From assembly GCA_017591395.1 (NCBI GenBank), contig WEDG01000221.1:62001-126000 (forward strand): DNA of 64,000 bases. Direction: 5' to 3'. A model generated the notes under the pieces. The model did no database searches and was not told the DNA's origin. It was given only the letters and a program-made list of their open reading frames with translations. Each line of letters opens with the position of its first letter. The stretch's first letter is position 1. Below are positions 32,516 through 43,099 of this stretch, one piece after another. The translations under genes and the position numbers were made by a program. This stretch comes from Schistocephalus solidus. Lineage: Eukaryota; Platyhelminthes; Cestoda; Diphyllobothriidea; Diphyllobothriidae.

Positions 32516-34420
32516 TTAAGAGTCATCAACGTCCTCATCGTCAATATTCGGTTTCACTTTATTTTCTTTTGTGGTTTTCGTTTCTTGGACGTTACGTCTA
32601 GTCATTAACGGGAAGTCGTTCGCTATGTGGCTAGGAAATATAACCCAGGCCTGCGATAGATTGCCGCATTTCAGTCCATACCACAGACGGTAATGCGCTT
32701 CATCGAGGTGAGCCCAAACAGTTCTGTCCAAGGCCGGACACGTTTCAGACAGTTTTCGCGTAAGTCAGCTCCAGTAGGCTTCTATGGCATTGGTGTGCTT
32801 ACCCGTTTGAGGGTTGACGAAGTTCTTACTGTGGTTAACTGTAAGATGCTGATATCCTTCCTCGGGTAGCCCGCCGTAGGCTTTCCGATTCGTCGGTAAC
32901 TATGAAACTTCCCTTGGCAACCCATTTTGTTATCAATGCCTTCAACGCCAGCCAGCTTCGGTTATTTACTTGTTCGAAAATGGCCTTCTTTATAGACGGT
33001 TCGTACATTCCAACTACCCAGTACTGACGTCCATCTCTTCCTATATTTTTCTTCCGCTTTGCTATTAGGAAACTTGAAGCAGGCTTTTGTCTCCTTTTCC
33101 GACTTAATTAATAGTTCAAATCTCCCCAAGCTTTCTGTCATTACCCCTGTTAGTCTGTCCTTATAACCTAAGACATTCTGCACTAATTATACCTCCCCCT
33201 GCATCCTCCACGTGAAAACGCTCTCTCTTCTTTGCTTCTAGGTATAGTTTTTCTTTGGAATAACTTGCCGATTGAAATTAGGTCGTTAACTAATCTATCT
33301 GCATTCAAGCGAAGACTGCACATTTATCTTAACACTGATTCTATTAACCTTTTATTTTCCTCATCTTTTTCCCAGTAGCTTTCCTCATGAATCGGAGAAA
33401 GGACCATCGGGAATTTAAATGACCCTTTGAAACTATATTTTCGCTACCTCGGGTCGCCCATGAACTATGATGTCTCCTTATATCACCAGTCATCTAAACA
33501 ATGACGCCATTCAGACGTACACATTCGGTGGTCCACAGTCTAAAATGCTACCGTTTCTTTTGGATACTAACCATCATCAGAATTCAATTCGCGATCCTAT
33601 GATGCTGAGGACTTAAGTTCATTGACGCATTTTTGTGAGATTTTGTTTTATACGCCTAAGTGATCAAGAACGAATCACCTCGACGTTTCATTATCTCATT
33701 CTGAAATGCTACTACCACCTGACCATTTTTTTCTAAGCAGTTTTTTTCTCCTACCTTCTATTAAAAATGAAGGCTTATTGAACTCTGCCTCCATTTCTAT
33801 GGTAGGAGTTTTTTTCACTGCCTTTTTTTCTAGTTCACCATTAATTTTAAAACATCGCTAACTGTTGACATAGCAGGACAAGTTATGTATTTGTACATTT
33901 TATCTGCACACATTGTCATGACTTTATTTCGTTACTAATGTTTGCTTAGACAGTGCCTTGCCGGTGCTTACCAAATATAAATTCTAAATTCTAAATTGTC
34001 TCATTGACCTGCACTTCGACACCTTTGCCACCTATCTGGCCTACGGCACTCATCAGTTCATCGGTTGAAACATTACGGCAAATTTCGTACCATTGCATTG
34101 AAGTATAGCGACGCACACCAACTAGTGCTGCACAGCTTGGCTCGTACACCTTCTACGTACCGGTTGACGATTTTCATTATCTTCGCCAGCGTTAATCTAC
34201 TTCCTTCGAAAATGGTACCCTTTCTTTAGGCTCTTCTTTTATCTGCAGCGTGGGCATTTAAATAAGAAACCGTCCGTTTGCTCTGCTGAGGCCTGTTGGC
34301 TCATATTCTTTCTGCATGCGCGCATCATCTGCACAGGAAGTAGACTACTTTCCCTGTAGGTTCTCCACAAATCCGGCTTGAGGCTTTGATTTTTGTTATA
34401 TGTTCCTCGTCCGTTGACGT
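32516..34420 (-). pseudogene. Merlin/IS1595-like (ISXO2-type) DDE transposase fossil, split by a LINE 3' end
   Basis: Minus-strand pieces assemble in the order of an ISXO2/Merlin transposase. First a zinc ribbon (C-x2-C near 34330, then FLFKCPRC near 34240), KKGTIFEGSRLTLAKIMKIV, QWYEICRNVSTDELMSAVGQ and IGGKGVEVQVNET. After a 0.9-kb insertion come SFLIAKRKKNIGRDGRQYW and FIVTDE, then YGGLPEEGYQHL, TVNHSKNFVNPQTG, HTNAIEAYWS and HLDEAHYRLWYG. The family catalyses cut-and-paste DNA transposition. The second D (32892-32894) and the glutamate (32780-32782) are present, but the first aspartate is asparagine (34003-34005). Stops occur at 32765-32767 and in the zinc ribbon, and there are frameshifts near 34130 and 32885. 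The gene is dead. Terminal inverted repeats were not found. Confidence 0.82.
33075..33992 (+). mobile_element. 5'-truncated LINE 3' end (family F) inserted in the transposase fossil
   Basis: The plus strand starts inside a LINE C-terminus (KLEAGFCLLFRLN, then LWNNLPIEIRSLTNLSAFKR, RLHIYLNTDSINLLFSSS). The 3'UTR follows, shared with 46205-47160 (minus) and 48738-49322 (plus). The end reads GCTTAGACAGTGCCTTGCCG, then ACCAAATATAAATTC and a short TTCTAAA tandem tail. Both edges interrupt an otherwise continuous transposase reading, so it inserted after the transposon. It is a dead-on-arrival copy. Confidence 0.85.
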
Positions 34421-35579
34421 TTTCAGCTTAGGTCCTCTCCTTCTTTTTCCACTTTGCGGTAATATCCTACAATGCGAATAAAAACCGTCAATCCACCTAG
34501 GCTTCAAACTGACGTACTACATTTGAGTTCATACTTTTCCTTTTATCTTTTTTTCATTTAGTTCAATTAAATTCCTGTTTTTCCAGCTTGTGACACATAA
34601 TCTGCTCTTATTTTGTTTCCTTTTCAAATACTCATATTCAAACATAACGGAAAATTTGGGTTCCTATTTCCTTCCTCTCACCTTCCTATCATATACTATT
34701 CCCGTTTTCCTAGCTTTTAATCCTTTGTTTGGGTTTTACTTCGCAAACATTCAATTCTACTTTGCCTTCTTTCTGTTCTTTATTCCCAACCACGATAACT
34801 TCCATCGCTTTGCTGAGCACGAAGTTTTCATTAACACGCGTACTTAACTGTATGTTATGCATGGGATTTTCATTTACATGAACATTCTTACCGAGATTCC
34901 GCTTCCTTTTTATGCATTTCCTTTGTTCCTGGGTGTCTCACTTTGCGATCTCCTTCACTGGTTTCCATTTCAGCGATTTCCATCTGGGCGCGTCGTAAGC
35001 GGAATTATTCTTATTAGCTCCGATTTCCTCTAGTCGGTTTGATTTCCATTTCCTCCAATGGGAAACAATCATTTACAGAGCTTTGATTTCATTGGATGCC
35101 TACCGTTTCTTTATCATTTTGTGCGGGTTATTTTCACCTCATTTAAAATTTATCTTTATTTAAATATTTCGGTTTTTTTATTTTGTTCCACCGTTTTTCG
35201 CACATTTTGTTATTCCTTTGTCCCGCCCATAAAAGTCCTATTACCAGGGTTCCCAAAAGACAGGCTCTTGAGTTTAATAATTTAATCTAGGGACCCACCT
35301 ATTGTACTCCTTTCGCTCTTTTTTCTTCATTCATAGTATCATGGTGGAATTCTGTGTTCAGAGTATTCTGACGAACTGTCGATGACCAGTGTGAACAGTA
35401 CAGCAGAAATGATTACTAAAACACGCGTTATTCGTGTACGACGCCCGTTGTCTTTCCAAATGCTCTTTTACAGTTTTCGGATGGTAGTAGGTTTGCAGAT
35501 ATCCAGTTACTTTCTTACTGGCGAGGGTTCACTTATTTTTTGTGGGAATCCAGTTTATACAGAAGTGGTGTTTTGTGAA
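34421..35579. other. C/T-rich plus strand, no gene recognised
   Basis: Strongly T-rich and C-rich. The Phe/Leu-rich ORFs at 34590-34847 and 35058-35285 reflect this composition. The ORF at 35382-35720 (112 codons) has no domain and its distal third overlaps a LINE fragment on the minus strand. Confidence 0.45.
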
Positions 35580-36035
35580 ACATCTCAAATCAGATTGCCA
35601 GCGCAAGACTATGCATTTATGTATATTATACGTCAGAAGCCAGTTTCTCAACCAAACGGCCAATTTAGCAAGTTTTCCTGCCGTTTCTACCATTCGTCAG
35701 TAGAGCTAATGCTTTTCTAGATTTTTATATAATTTGCAAACAGGATGGTAATAAGTCAAAATTATCAATGCACTCGGTTACATAGATAAAGAAGAGGAAA
35801 GGACCGAAGACTGAACCTGCGGAACCCTACTTTCTTCCGAGTTCTGTTTGGAATCTTTGGTTCTCACAATTAGATTTTGTAGTCTGTATGCCAGGAAACA
35901 TCTTGGACTAATTAAATAATTTTTACTGGATACCATATTGCCAAACAGTACGCAACAGTTGGCAATGGGGTACCCTGTAAAACGCCTTCTTCACGTCAAA
36001 GAGGATGTGCAGTTCAGGATATTTTAGGAATGTAA
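35580..36035 (-). pseudogene. CR1-like LINE reverse transcriptase fragment
   Basis: On the minus strand, LHILFDVKKAFYRVPH (motif A, near 36010-35970), then SAGSVFGPFLFFIYVTECID (motif B/C entry, near 35830-35770) and an SSTDEW-type segment near 35700 follow the order of the CR1/Jockey RT palm. The usual VPQGSVLGP is altered to a stop-containing GSAGSVFGP. The FADD box is not readable. A short truncated piece with no flanking domains. Confidence 0.65.
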
Positions 36036-36156
36036 GGCTTACGTATTTTAACTCCCTTATTTGTCACGTATAAATTTTGAGGATAAGAAACCATGTTGAG
36101 AAATTACATTCAAGTGAATAGAGACAGTCATGTAGTACGCAGACATTTGAAGGTTA

Positions 36157-36215
36157 AGATAGATAGACAGATATATATTATTTTATGAGTACCCAGAAGG
36201 GCATAGAGCTGTACA
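36157..36215 (-). mobile_element. Micro-insertion of a LINE 3' tail with (GATA)n
   Basis: GATAGATAGACAGATATATA followed by ACCCAGAAGGGCATAGAGC resembles the start of the minus-strand LINE at 59521 (GATAGATAGATG..., ACCGGAAGGGCCCTGTCA). It looks like the extreme 3' end of such an element with its tetranucleotide tail. The similarity is short. Confidence 0.4.
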
Positions 36216-36234
36216 GTTCATAATTTATGAATAT

Positions 36235-38400
36235 TAGGTCATGTACTCAGCGATGTCAAATTACACATATCGATCCAGACTGGGCGAAAGAAGTCTCAAA
36301 ATCTGGAATGTAAAATTAACACATGCCCAGAGTTCTTTTATCCGGAGACAGCCCATGACACTGCGTATGGAGGGCAGCCAGCTCACAATAAAATACCACC
36401 CAGTGCAACAAAAATATCCGTAAACACATCGACTCCCAGTTCGATCAAAAAGCAGAAGTCTCCTGCTCAGACAGTGGACGGTATAAGGCACACGACCATT
36501 CATACAACCCGAGCCAAATATTGTTCGAAAATCTGTCCAGACGAAGCTCCGCTTTTTATACAAACGCACAGAGTTTGTTCCATACACTAGATCAACTGAA
36601 AGCATGGATATCCGATGTTCATCCGTATGTCCTTTCCATTACAAAAACTTGGTTGCAGGCAGAAATATTGGATAGCCAAATTTCCATCGATGGATATCAA
36701 CTCCTCCGTCGAGACAGATTGCATAAAAAGGTGGGTGAAAAGAAATCTACGTCAACAGAGCAATATTATCATCTGAGCGCAGAATTTATTGCCCTGTTGA
36801 CTGCGAAGCAGTTTGATTAAAACTAAAGAGGCATGGAGAACAAAATCTTAATTTCGTGACTCTTTACAGACCACCAAATCAAACTCCGGAAATTGACGAA
36901 ATTATGTTCGAAATAAGTAAAAATTCAACTCAGAATCAAGACACAGTTATCGACGGAGATTTTAATGCAAAATTGATTGACTGTAACCCATTATCCGTTA
37001 AAGGTTCGCGGTATTCCTTTAGCTCCAGACTATAAAAGCTCACGGGATGAATCTCTTTCTCGTACAGAATGTTAGATTTCCAACGTGAGTTTAAGGAGGC
37101 TCAAATGGCGAATTGTCTGGATCTTGTTCTTTCAAAGGACCCAGTTGATATGGATGAATTAAGTTCATTCGCGCCGCTTGGTTAAAGTGACCAAGTCATA
37201 CTGTTGTGGGAATACTCTTTGCACACCAAGCATTGTAGTGCTTAGACAGTGCCTTGCCAGTGCTAACCAAATATAAATTCTAAAAGGAGACTCCTGGTTT
37301 TCGGCTAAATTACTGTTGCCTAAATTTCTCTGCAAGGAGGGATGACTTATCGGCACTAAATTGGCAAACCATTCTGACCGGAAAGCCGGATGTAGATTGG
37401 ACTATTCTCAGGGGCATTATCAACGATTATATGCCACGCAACTGTCCTAATAAAAAGTACAAAAGGTAAACTGCCCTGTTTGGTTAACGCAGGAGTTAAA
37501 AAGACAATTAAACCAAAAGAATAAAATCTGGAGATGGTATGTAGCAACAACTCAACCCATGCATTACGAAGAATTTCACCAAAAGCAGAATGCAAATATA
37601 GTTAATTATTCGCAGACTCACGGAGGGAGTATGAAGCTTAAATCATAGAATGGGCTGTTGATAAGCCAAAAGTACTTTTTAGCTGCATCAATAGTTGGTT
37701 GAAGAAGAAGGAGACGGTGACAGTGATGATAGGTGAAAGCAACGAAAACATTAAAGAAAATCTAGATAAGGCAGAACACCTTAGTAGATTTTTCGCATCT
37801 GTATTTACAGATGAAGCAGATTTTAACTAAACAGACTTTCATACATGTAGTAACGACACAGTCATTGTAGAACTCAAATTCACAGAAGAAGATGTAAAGA
37901 AAGAACTTCATGCACTTCACGACGCCAAGTCTCCGGGTCCTGATAAAATACCAGCAAAAGTACTGAATAGCTTTCTAGCGAACTCTCTAAACATCTTTTC
38001 GTGCATCCTCCTCTCTGATTGTAAATCAGCATATATATACCCTATTCACAAGGGTTGATCCAGAACCAGCGCTAAAATCTATCGACCTGTAAGCCTTACA
38101 TGCATTTGTTACAAAGTGATGGAAAGGATCATCAAAAAGGCCAGCACGAAGTTTCTCGAAGATAAAAACTTCCTTGAGTGTGCCCAACATGGAATTCAAC
38201 GAAATCACTTCTGTTTTACCAATATGATCTATTCAATGAAACAGTGGTCCAGGTCATTAAATGAGGACACCAGCGTTGATGTTGTCTTTATCGACTTAAA
38301 AAAGCCTTTGATAGCGTTCCTCACCGCAGGTACCTCTACGAAGTCCGAAAATCCGGAATAAGGGAGAATTTGATCAATTAGATAGGAAACTTCTTGATAG
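36235..38400 (+). pseudogene. CR1-like LINE ORF2 (EN and partial RT), plus strand, part 1 of a mosaic
   Basis: The endonuclease begins near 36545 (SAFYTNAQSLFHTLDQLKAW, then VLSITKTWLQAEI and SIDGYQLLRRDR) and shows DGDFNAKLIDC near 36955. The ANCLDLVLSKDP and LGxSDQVILLWEYS segments follow at 37105-37215. A 46-bp foreign LINE tail sits at 37240-37285. Then come DWTILRGIINDYMPRNC, SPGPDKIPAKVLN (about 37930), RPVSLTCICYKVMERIIKKA (about 38085) and VDVVFIDLKKPL (motif A, about 38275). Stops and frameshifts occur throughout. It ends at about 38400, where a foldback begins. In intact elements this ORF supplies nicking and reverse transcription. Confidence 0.8.
37240..37285 (+). mobile_element. 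46-bp LINE (family F) 3'-tail micro-insertion
   Basis: GCTTAGACAGTGCCTTGCCA followed by GTGCTAACCAAATATAAATT matches the last ~45 bp of the family F elements at 33992, 49320 and (reverse) 46205. It interrupts the endonuclease-RT linker of the surrounding LINE. An insertion this short fits extreme 5' truncation during target-primed reverse transcription. Confidence 0.75.
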
Positions 38401-38410
38401 GCCAATCACA

Positions 38411-38666
38411 GTGGCCTTTGTCCATTTTTCGTGCGACTGAAGGGCATTCGTGAGACAGGAACGTCCTAAACGGAAGCCATGTTAAACATCGCATAAGATT
38501 TGGTTGTTTTCCAGCTACTGCATTTAATGTATTATCAAGAGACATTTAATGCAATGTCTAGAAATCAATCAAATCTTATGCGATGTCCAACATGGCTTCT
38601 GTCCAGGACGTTCCTGTCTCACGAGTGGCCCTTCAGTCGCACGAGAAATGGACAACGGCCACAGAT
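38411..38666. repeat. Long foldback inverted repeat (arms about 120 bp, loop about 11 bp)
   Basis: The left arm (38411-38530) is the reverse complement of the right arm (38542-38666), with scattered mismatches. Matched phrases are AAATCTTATGCGATGT with ACATCGCATAAGATTT, CCTGTCTCACGA with TCGTGAGACAGG, and TTCAGTCGCACGA with TCGTGCGACTGAA. The centre reads GCATTTAATGT, an 11-base loop, then ACATTTAATGC. The right arm encodes RT in sense orientation, so the left arm is an antisense copy of the same segment. A transcript would form a long hairpin. Confidence 0.85.
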
Positions 38667-39235
38667 GAGGGTTATCCAGTAGATGCTGTATTTTATGACT
38701 TCAAGAAGGCCTTTGTAAGGGTACCACACGGCTTTCTTTTACAGAAGATTTGGAAAGTAAGAATTCGAGGAAAACTTTTCAATTGTATCAAGAGTTTCTT
38801 GTCTTTCAGAGTACAGATAGTTCTTGCTGGAAACTCTATTTCGGAATAGGTAAAAGTAGAAAGTGGTGTTCCACAGGGTTCTGTTTAGGCCCCCTTATCT
38901 ATCTAAGCTGCGTGACTGACTGTCTCAATGATCTAGATTGTGAGGCTCTCATGTTTGCAGATGACATAAGAATATGGACTGAAGTCAGCTGCGCTGATGA
39001 CACAAAAGGGTTACAATCGAATATCGACAAACTAAGTGCCTGGTCGGCCAGCTGGCTTCTTAAGTTTAATGTATCCAATTTTGTGATCCTACAAAAAAGT
39101 GCTTGTCTAAATGTATATTTGAAACACCAGTACTTTACTAATGGCACTAAATTAAAAGAGGTAGAAACATAAAGATCTGGGCATGTGGTCAACTGCAAAT
39201 TTGATGCCCTCAGAACACTGTAAGAAAGCAGTTTA
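38542..39235 (+). pseudogene. CR1-like LINE RT palm fragment, part 2 of the mosaic
   Basis: The reading restarts upstream of motif A, so it overlaps what part 1 already encodes: VDAVFYDFKKAFVRVPHGFL (about 38665), [11 protein letters not shown] VVFHRVLFRPPYLS region, LIYLSCVTDCLNDLDCEALM, FADDIRIWTEV (about 38954) and KLSAWSASWLLKFNV. FADD is intact. It ends near 39235, where the same peptide segment (LLRFNVDKC) begins again from another copy. Duplicate coverage at both ends shows that this is a separate insertion or rearranged piece. Confidence 0.75.
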
Positions 39236-40010
39236 GAAGGCTTTTACGATTCAACGTCGATAAGTGTAAAATACTTCGCTTAGGCAACCCATCTGGATCT
39301 GCCGAAAGTAGAAGTTACTTTCTCAACAGTGAAGCATTAAAAGACGTGGAAACTCAAAAGGACCTTGGTGTGCTGACGACTACCACCTTAAAACCATCGT
39401 CTCACTGCTCGAAAGTGGCGAAGAGCGCAATTGCGGTGTTGCATGCCATCAGATGAGCCTTTTTGGATTTCGATGAAGATATCTTCGCTAAGACTTTTGG
39501 AACATTCATTAGGCCGCATTTGGAATATGCTATGCAAGCCTGGAAACCCTGGACAGTTCAAGATCAGAACTGCCTCGAAAGAGTACAGAGGAAAGCCACC
39601 AAAATGGTTAGAAATCAAAGCTCCTTGCCATATCCAACCCGCCTAAAGAATCTTTATCTGTTCCTTTGAGTTATAGGCAAATGCGTGGTGATCTCCTGCA
39701 GACATTTCGCATTGCGAAGGGATTGGATTGTTGCCTGGACTTCTCGGACTTCTTTGAATTTGCCGCCACGACCCCTCTCCGAGGTCACCCCATTGAAAGT
39801 GCGTGTAGAGGAGGCGAGACTGGATGTGTGCAAGTTCTTCTTCTCTGTCAGAGTGGTTAAACCATGGAATGCCCTCCCTGAAGACGTTGTGATGTCACCA
39901 TCGCTGGAAAGCTTTAAAAGGAACCTTGAAAGTTTTATGTTCCAAAACGAGCCTGAGCGATGAGGAATTCATCTTAACCCTCGAGAGTCGTGCACCACTT
40001 AATTCAGTAT
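39236..40010 (+). pseudogene. CR1-like LINE C-terminus and 3'UTR (family 1), part 3 of the mosaic
   Basis: Encodes LLRFNVDKCKILRLGNPSGS, KDLGVLTTTTLKPSSHCSKV, FGTFIRPHLEYAMQAWKPW, RVQRKATKMVRNQSSLPYPT, SYRQMRGDLLQTFRIAKGLD and WNALPEDVVMSPSLESFKRN. The copies at 49389-50137 and 54075-54480 (both minus) carry the same segments at high similarity. The stop after FRNEPER-equivalent residues is followed by a shared 3'UTR (GAGCCTGAGCGATGAGG, CTTAACCCTCGAG, CGTGCACCACTT). Stops and one frameshift are present (for example TGA in the HAIR-x-AFLDFDED segment near 39452). Confidence 0.82.
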
Positions 40011-40139
40011 ATATAAGGGAGATAGGCAGAGCCTTTGAAAACCCTATTTACAGATAGACGCTAGCAAAACAAGCAAATGTTACATGGCGATAGTCGTTTT
40101 AGTATATCAATCATTGCTGTCGACTAATTATATGTTCAT
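40011..40139. other. Short spacer between oppositely oriented LINE 3' ends
   Basis: The 3' end of a plus-strand LINE and the 3' end of the next minus-strand LINE face each other here. No feature of its own was recognised. Confidence 0.4.
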
Positions 40140-40153
40140 CAAGTAAAAATGCA

Positions 40154-43000
40154 TCAAGTCTTCTTTTTAAACATTTCAACGCTTTCAGCCTGAACAACTG
40201 AGGCTGGCAGTTTGTTCCATTCGTCAATCACCCGTTGGGAAAGAAGTTGGCCCGCACTTCCAAGTTTGGCGTGATTTCTTTTCAGTTTGTATTGGTGACC
40301 TCGGAGACTTGTCATGTTTGCCAATTCAAAAAGTTGGCCATCTGAAGAGCACAATCAACTCCTCTGACCAGTTTGAAGACTAAGATCATATCCCCCTCTG
40401 TATTGCCTATAAGAGAGGAAAAATTTTAAGTCTTTCTAGGCGGCCCTCATAGGGTAGGCATTCCAATCCGCTGACTAGTTTCGTTGCCCTCCGTTGAACT
40501 TTCTCCAGCAGAGCGTAGTCATGTTTCGTCCAAGGGCGCCATGCCTGAACGCAATATTCCAACACCGGCCGGATAAATGTTCCAAACACGCGCCCAAAAA
40601 GCTCTCCGTCAAAATTAACGAAGGACCTCCTGATTGCGCCTAAGATACACATAGCTTTCTTTGCGATATTCGCACAGTGCGACGATGGTTTGAGAGTTGG
40701 TGTTATCCATATACCCAAGTCCTTAAGAATGTTTACCTCCTGGAGTTGGTGACCACTGATGGAGTACTGGTATTCAAATCTAATCAGCCTTCTGGAACTA
40801 GACCGCAGTCGGATTATTTGGCATTTGTTAAGATTAAGGTTCAGCAGCCACTCATCACACCATGTTTGCAAGCGATCTAAGTTTTGTTGTAATTTTCACG
40901 CATCCTCCGGTTTTTCAATCGAGTTCCATAACTTCAAATCGTCAGCGAACATTACCTTCTCGCATGTCAGACAATCCAGGCAGTCGTTTACGTATATCAG
41001 AAACAAAATGGGACCCAGAACGCTGCCCTGCGGAACTCCACTGTGAACGGTTTCCCCAGTGAGACTTGGCGTCTCCGATAAAAACACGCTGGTGCCTGTC
41101 TGTGAGAAAGTCGGCCAACCATTTGAGTAGGTTGCCAGTCACACCCATTTGACGGAGCTTAAAAGATCAGACGTTTGTGTGGAACCCTGTCAAAGGCTTT
41201 TGCTAAAGTCAATGAAGACCGCATCAACTGACAAACCCATTTCTAATGATTTTGTCCAACTTTCCATGGATGTCAGCAAGTTTGTGAGGCAGGATCGACC
41301 ACTTCGAAATCCATGTTGATATGAACTAAGCAAGTTATTCTCTTCAAGATGCCTCATAAGTTCCGTTTTGATTATCTTCTCCATCATTTTGCAACAGATA
41401 CTTGTGAGGCTGACTGGTCGGAAACTGTTTGGTGATGTCCTCTCTCCTCCTTTAATAGATGGGGGTTATGTTGGCTATCTTCCACTCGGTAGGCAGAGCC
41501 CCCGCCTCCATCGAACTTTCAAATATCTTGGAGAGTGGAGAGGCCAGCTGTTCTGTGAGTTCATTGAGAACTTTTGCGGATATACCATCTGGGCCAGGTG
41601 ATTTAGTGGGTTTTATCTGTTAAAGGTTTTTTCTTACTGTGTCCATTGGGAACGACACCGTGCTTATTTTTGTTTGTAGATGTGGCAGTACTGTAGTATT
41701 CATCCTCGTCAAAAATGGTTCCTCGGTATACACGGACATAAAGAAATTGGATAAGAGGCAGGTCTTATCAGAGTTATCAGTTAACCTGTTTCCCTGATTG
41801 TCTTTAAGACAAGGAATGCAGTCGCGATTTCGTTTTGCCTTATTAACGTAAGCATAAAACCTTTTCGAATTTCTTGGTATGTCTTTAACTATTTCTGACT
41901 CAAAGGCTGATCTTTCTTTTCTCAGAAGATTCCGACACCGATTTCGCTGTTTCTTAAAAGCGGAAAAATGTTCGGGTTGTTGATATCTGGCATATGTTCT
42001 CCACAGTCTTCTTTTCTTCTTGAGATTCCTTTTTATTTCCGATGTCACCCACTCGGGTCGGGAGACGCATGATCGCCTTTTAAGTGGGCAGAATTTCTCT
42101 ACCAATTGGTGAATCAATTTACTAATGAAGAACCAGGCAGCATTAGGGTCAGGTACATGTGCAGGGCTCCAGTCTATCCCATTCAGTAATTCTTTCATTT
42201 TGGGATAATCCCTTTCCATACATTTCTCTGCCTAACTGCACGACGTTTGGGTACAGAAAAATGACTGTACTCCAAAGCAAGAACACAATGATCACTTCGT
42301 CCAAGCGGCACGTAAGAACTTAATGCAAGGATGCAATTGTCGTCTCTACTAATGATTAGATCCAAACAGCTTGACTGCTGCCCATTTCGGAACCGCGTCT
42401 TCATTGTGACATGTTGGGTAAGAAACTCGTCATTTACCAACTGAAGTAATTTCTGTTCGAATGAATTTTCCGATCGCGAGCAGTACATTGACACCCAATC
42501 GATATCGGGAGCGTTGAAATCTCCAAGTATTAATAAATGTTTGCTACGGCAGATTTGCTTTACCTCTGTGATGAGTGCTTCGTCCGTGTCCGTTCGCTGT
42601 CCTGGGGTCGATATACCACGGCAATATGGAGGTCTGGTTGGTTTGGGACTTTCAGTTTACAAGACGAGATCCTATTTGGCGAGGGCACATCCGGAATGAA
42701 GTCAATGCCTTCTCGTATAAACATTGCGATTCCACCACCCCTACGTCCGTTTCTATCCATGCGGATAAGCTGAAAACCGTCTATTCGGACTTCTGTGTCT
42801 GCGATTTGTTCATTTAACCATGTTTCAGTTAGAGCTATGAAGTCAGGTTGTAAATGGTCCACGACCAGTTTAATTTCATCCATTTTGTTCAATAGACTCT
42901 GCACATTTGTGTACATCATTTTTATCTTGTTTCCTTGCCTCGATTTCTGAAGATTTTTAGTTCTTTTCTTCCACATGGAGATTTTTGCTGGATATTTCAC
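40154..43000 (-). pseudogene. ORF2 (EN-RT) of the family 2 CR1-like LINE
   Basis: Endonuclease: MMYTNVQSLLNKMDEIKLVV, ALTETWLNEQIAD, IDGFQLIRMDRNGRRGGGIA (42950-42600), then LLILGDFNAPDIDW after a frameshift and CLDLIISRDD, LGRSDHCVLALEYSH (42494-42195). The linker (42219-41620) is 200 codons, rich in Arg/Lys and open. RT: SPGPDGISAKVL-like near 41600, CCKMMEKIIKTELMRHLEEN, SVDAVFIDFSKSL (41387-41190), [20 protein letters not shown] and [11 protein letters not shown] (41087-40896). Thumb: DLGIWITPTLKPSSHCANIA, FGTFIRPVLEYCVQAWRPW. About five frameshifts separate these. The catalytic FADD is intact. This is the most complete RT of the CR1 type in the window after that at 49.4 kb. Confidence 0.85.
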
Positions 43001-43099
43001 AAGATATATCCAGTCTCCTGTCTGGGTTCAAATCTATAGGCATTTGGTAGGGCTTTTTGACCGGCGTGGTTGCCGTCAATTTCACCGGATGTTCCCATA

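Noticed and set aside
34590..35285. Two Phe/Leu-rich ORFs resembling membrane proteins
   Set aside because: They follow from the extreme T and C content of the plus strand; no charged-residue pattern, signal peptide boundary or repeat conservation supports a gene.
36157..40010. A single full-length LINE across this interval
   Set aside because: RT motif A and the thumb segment each occur twice, and a foldback lies between, so it must be several pieces.
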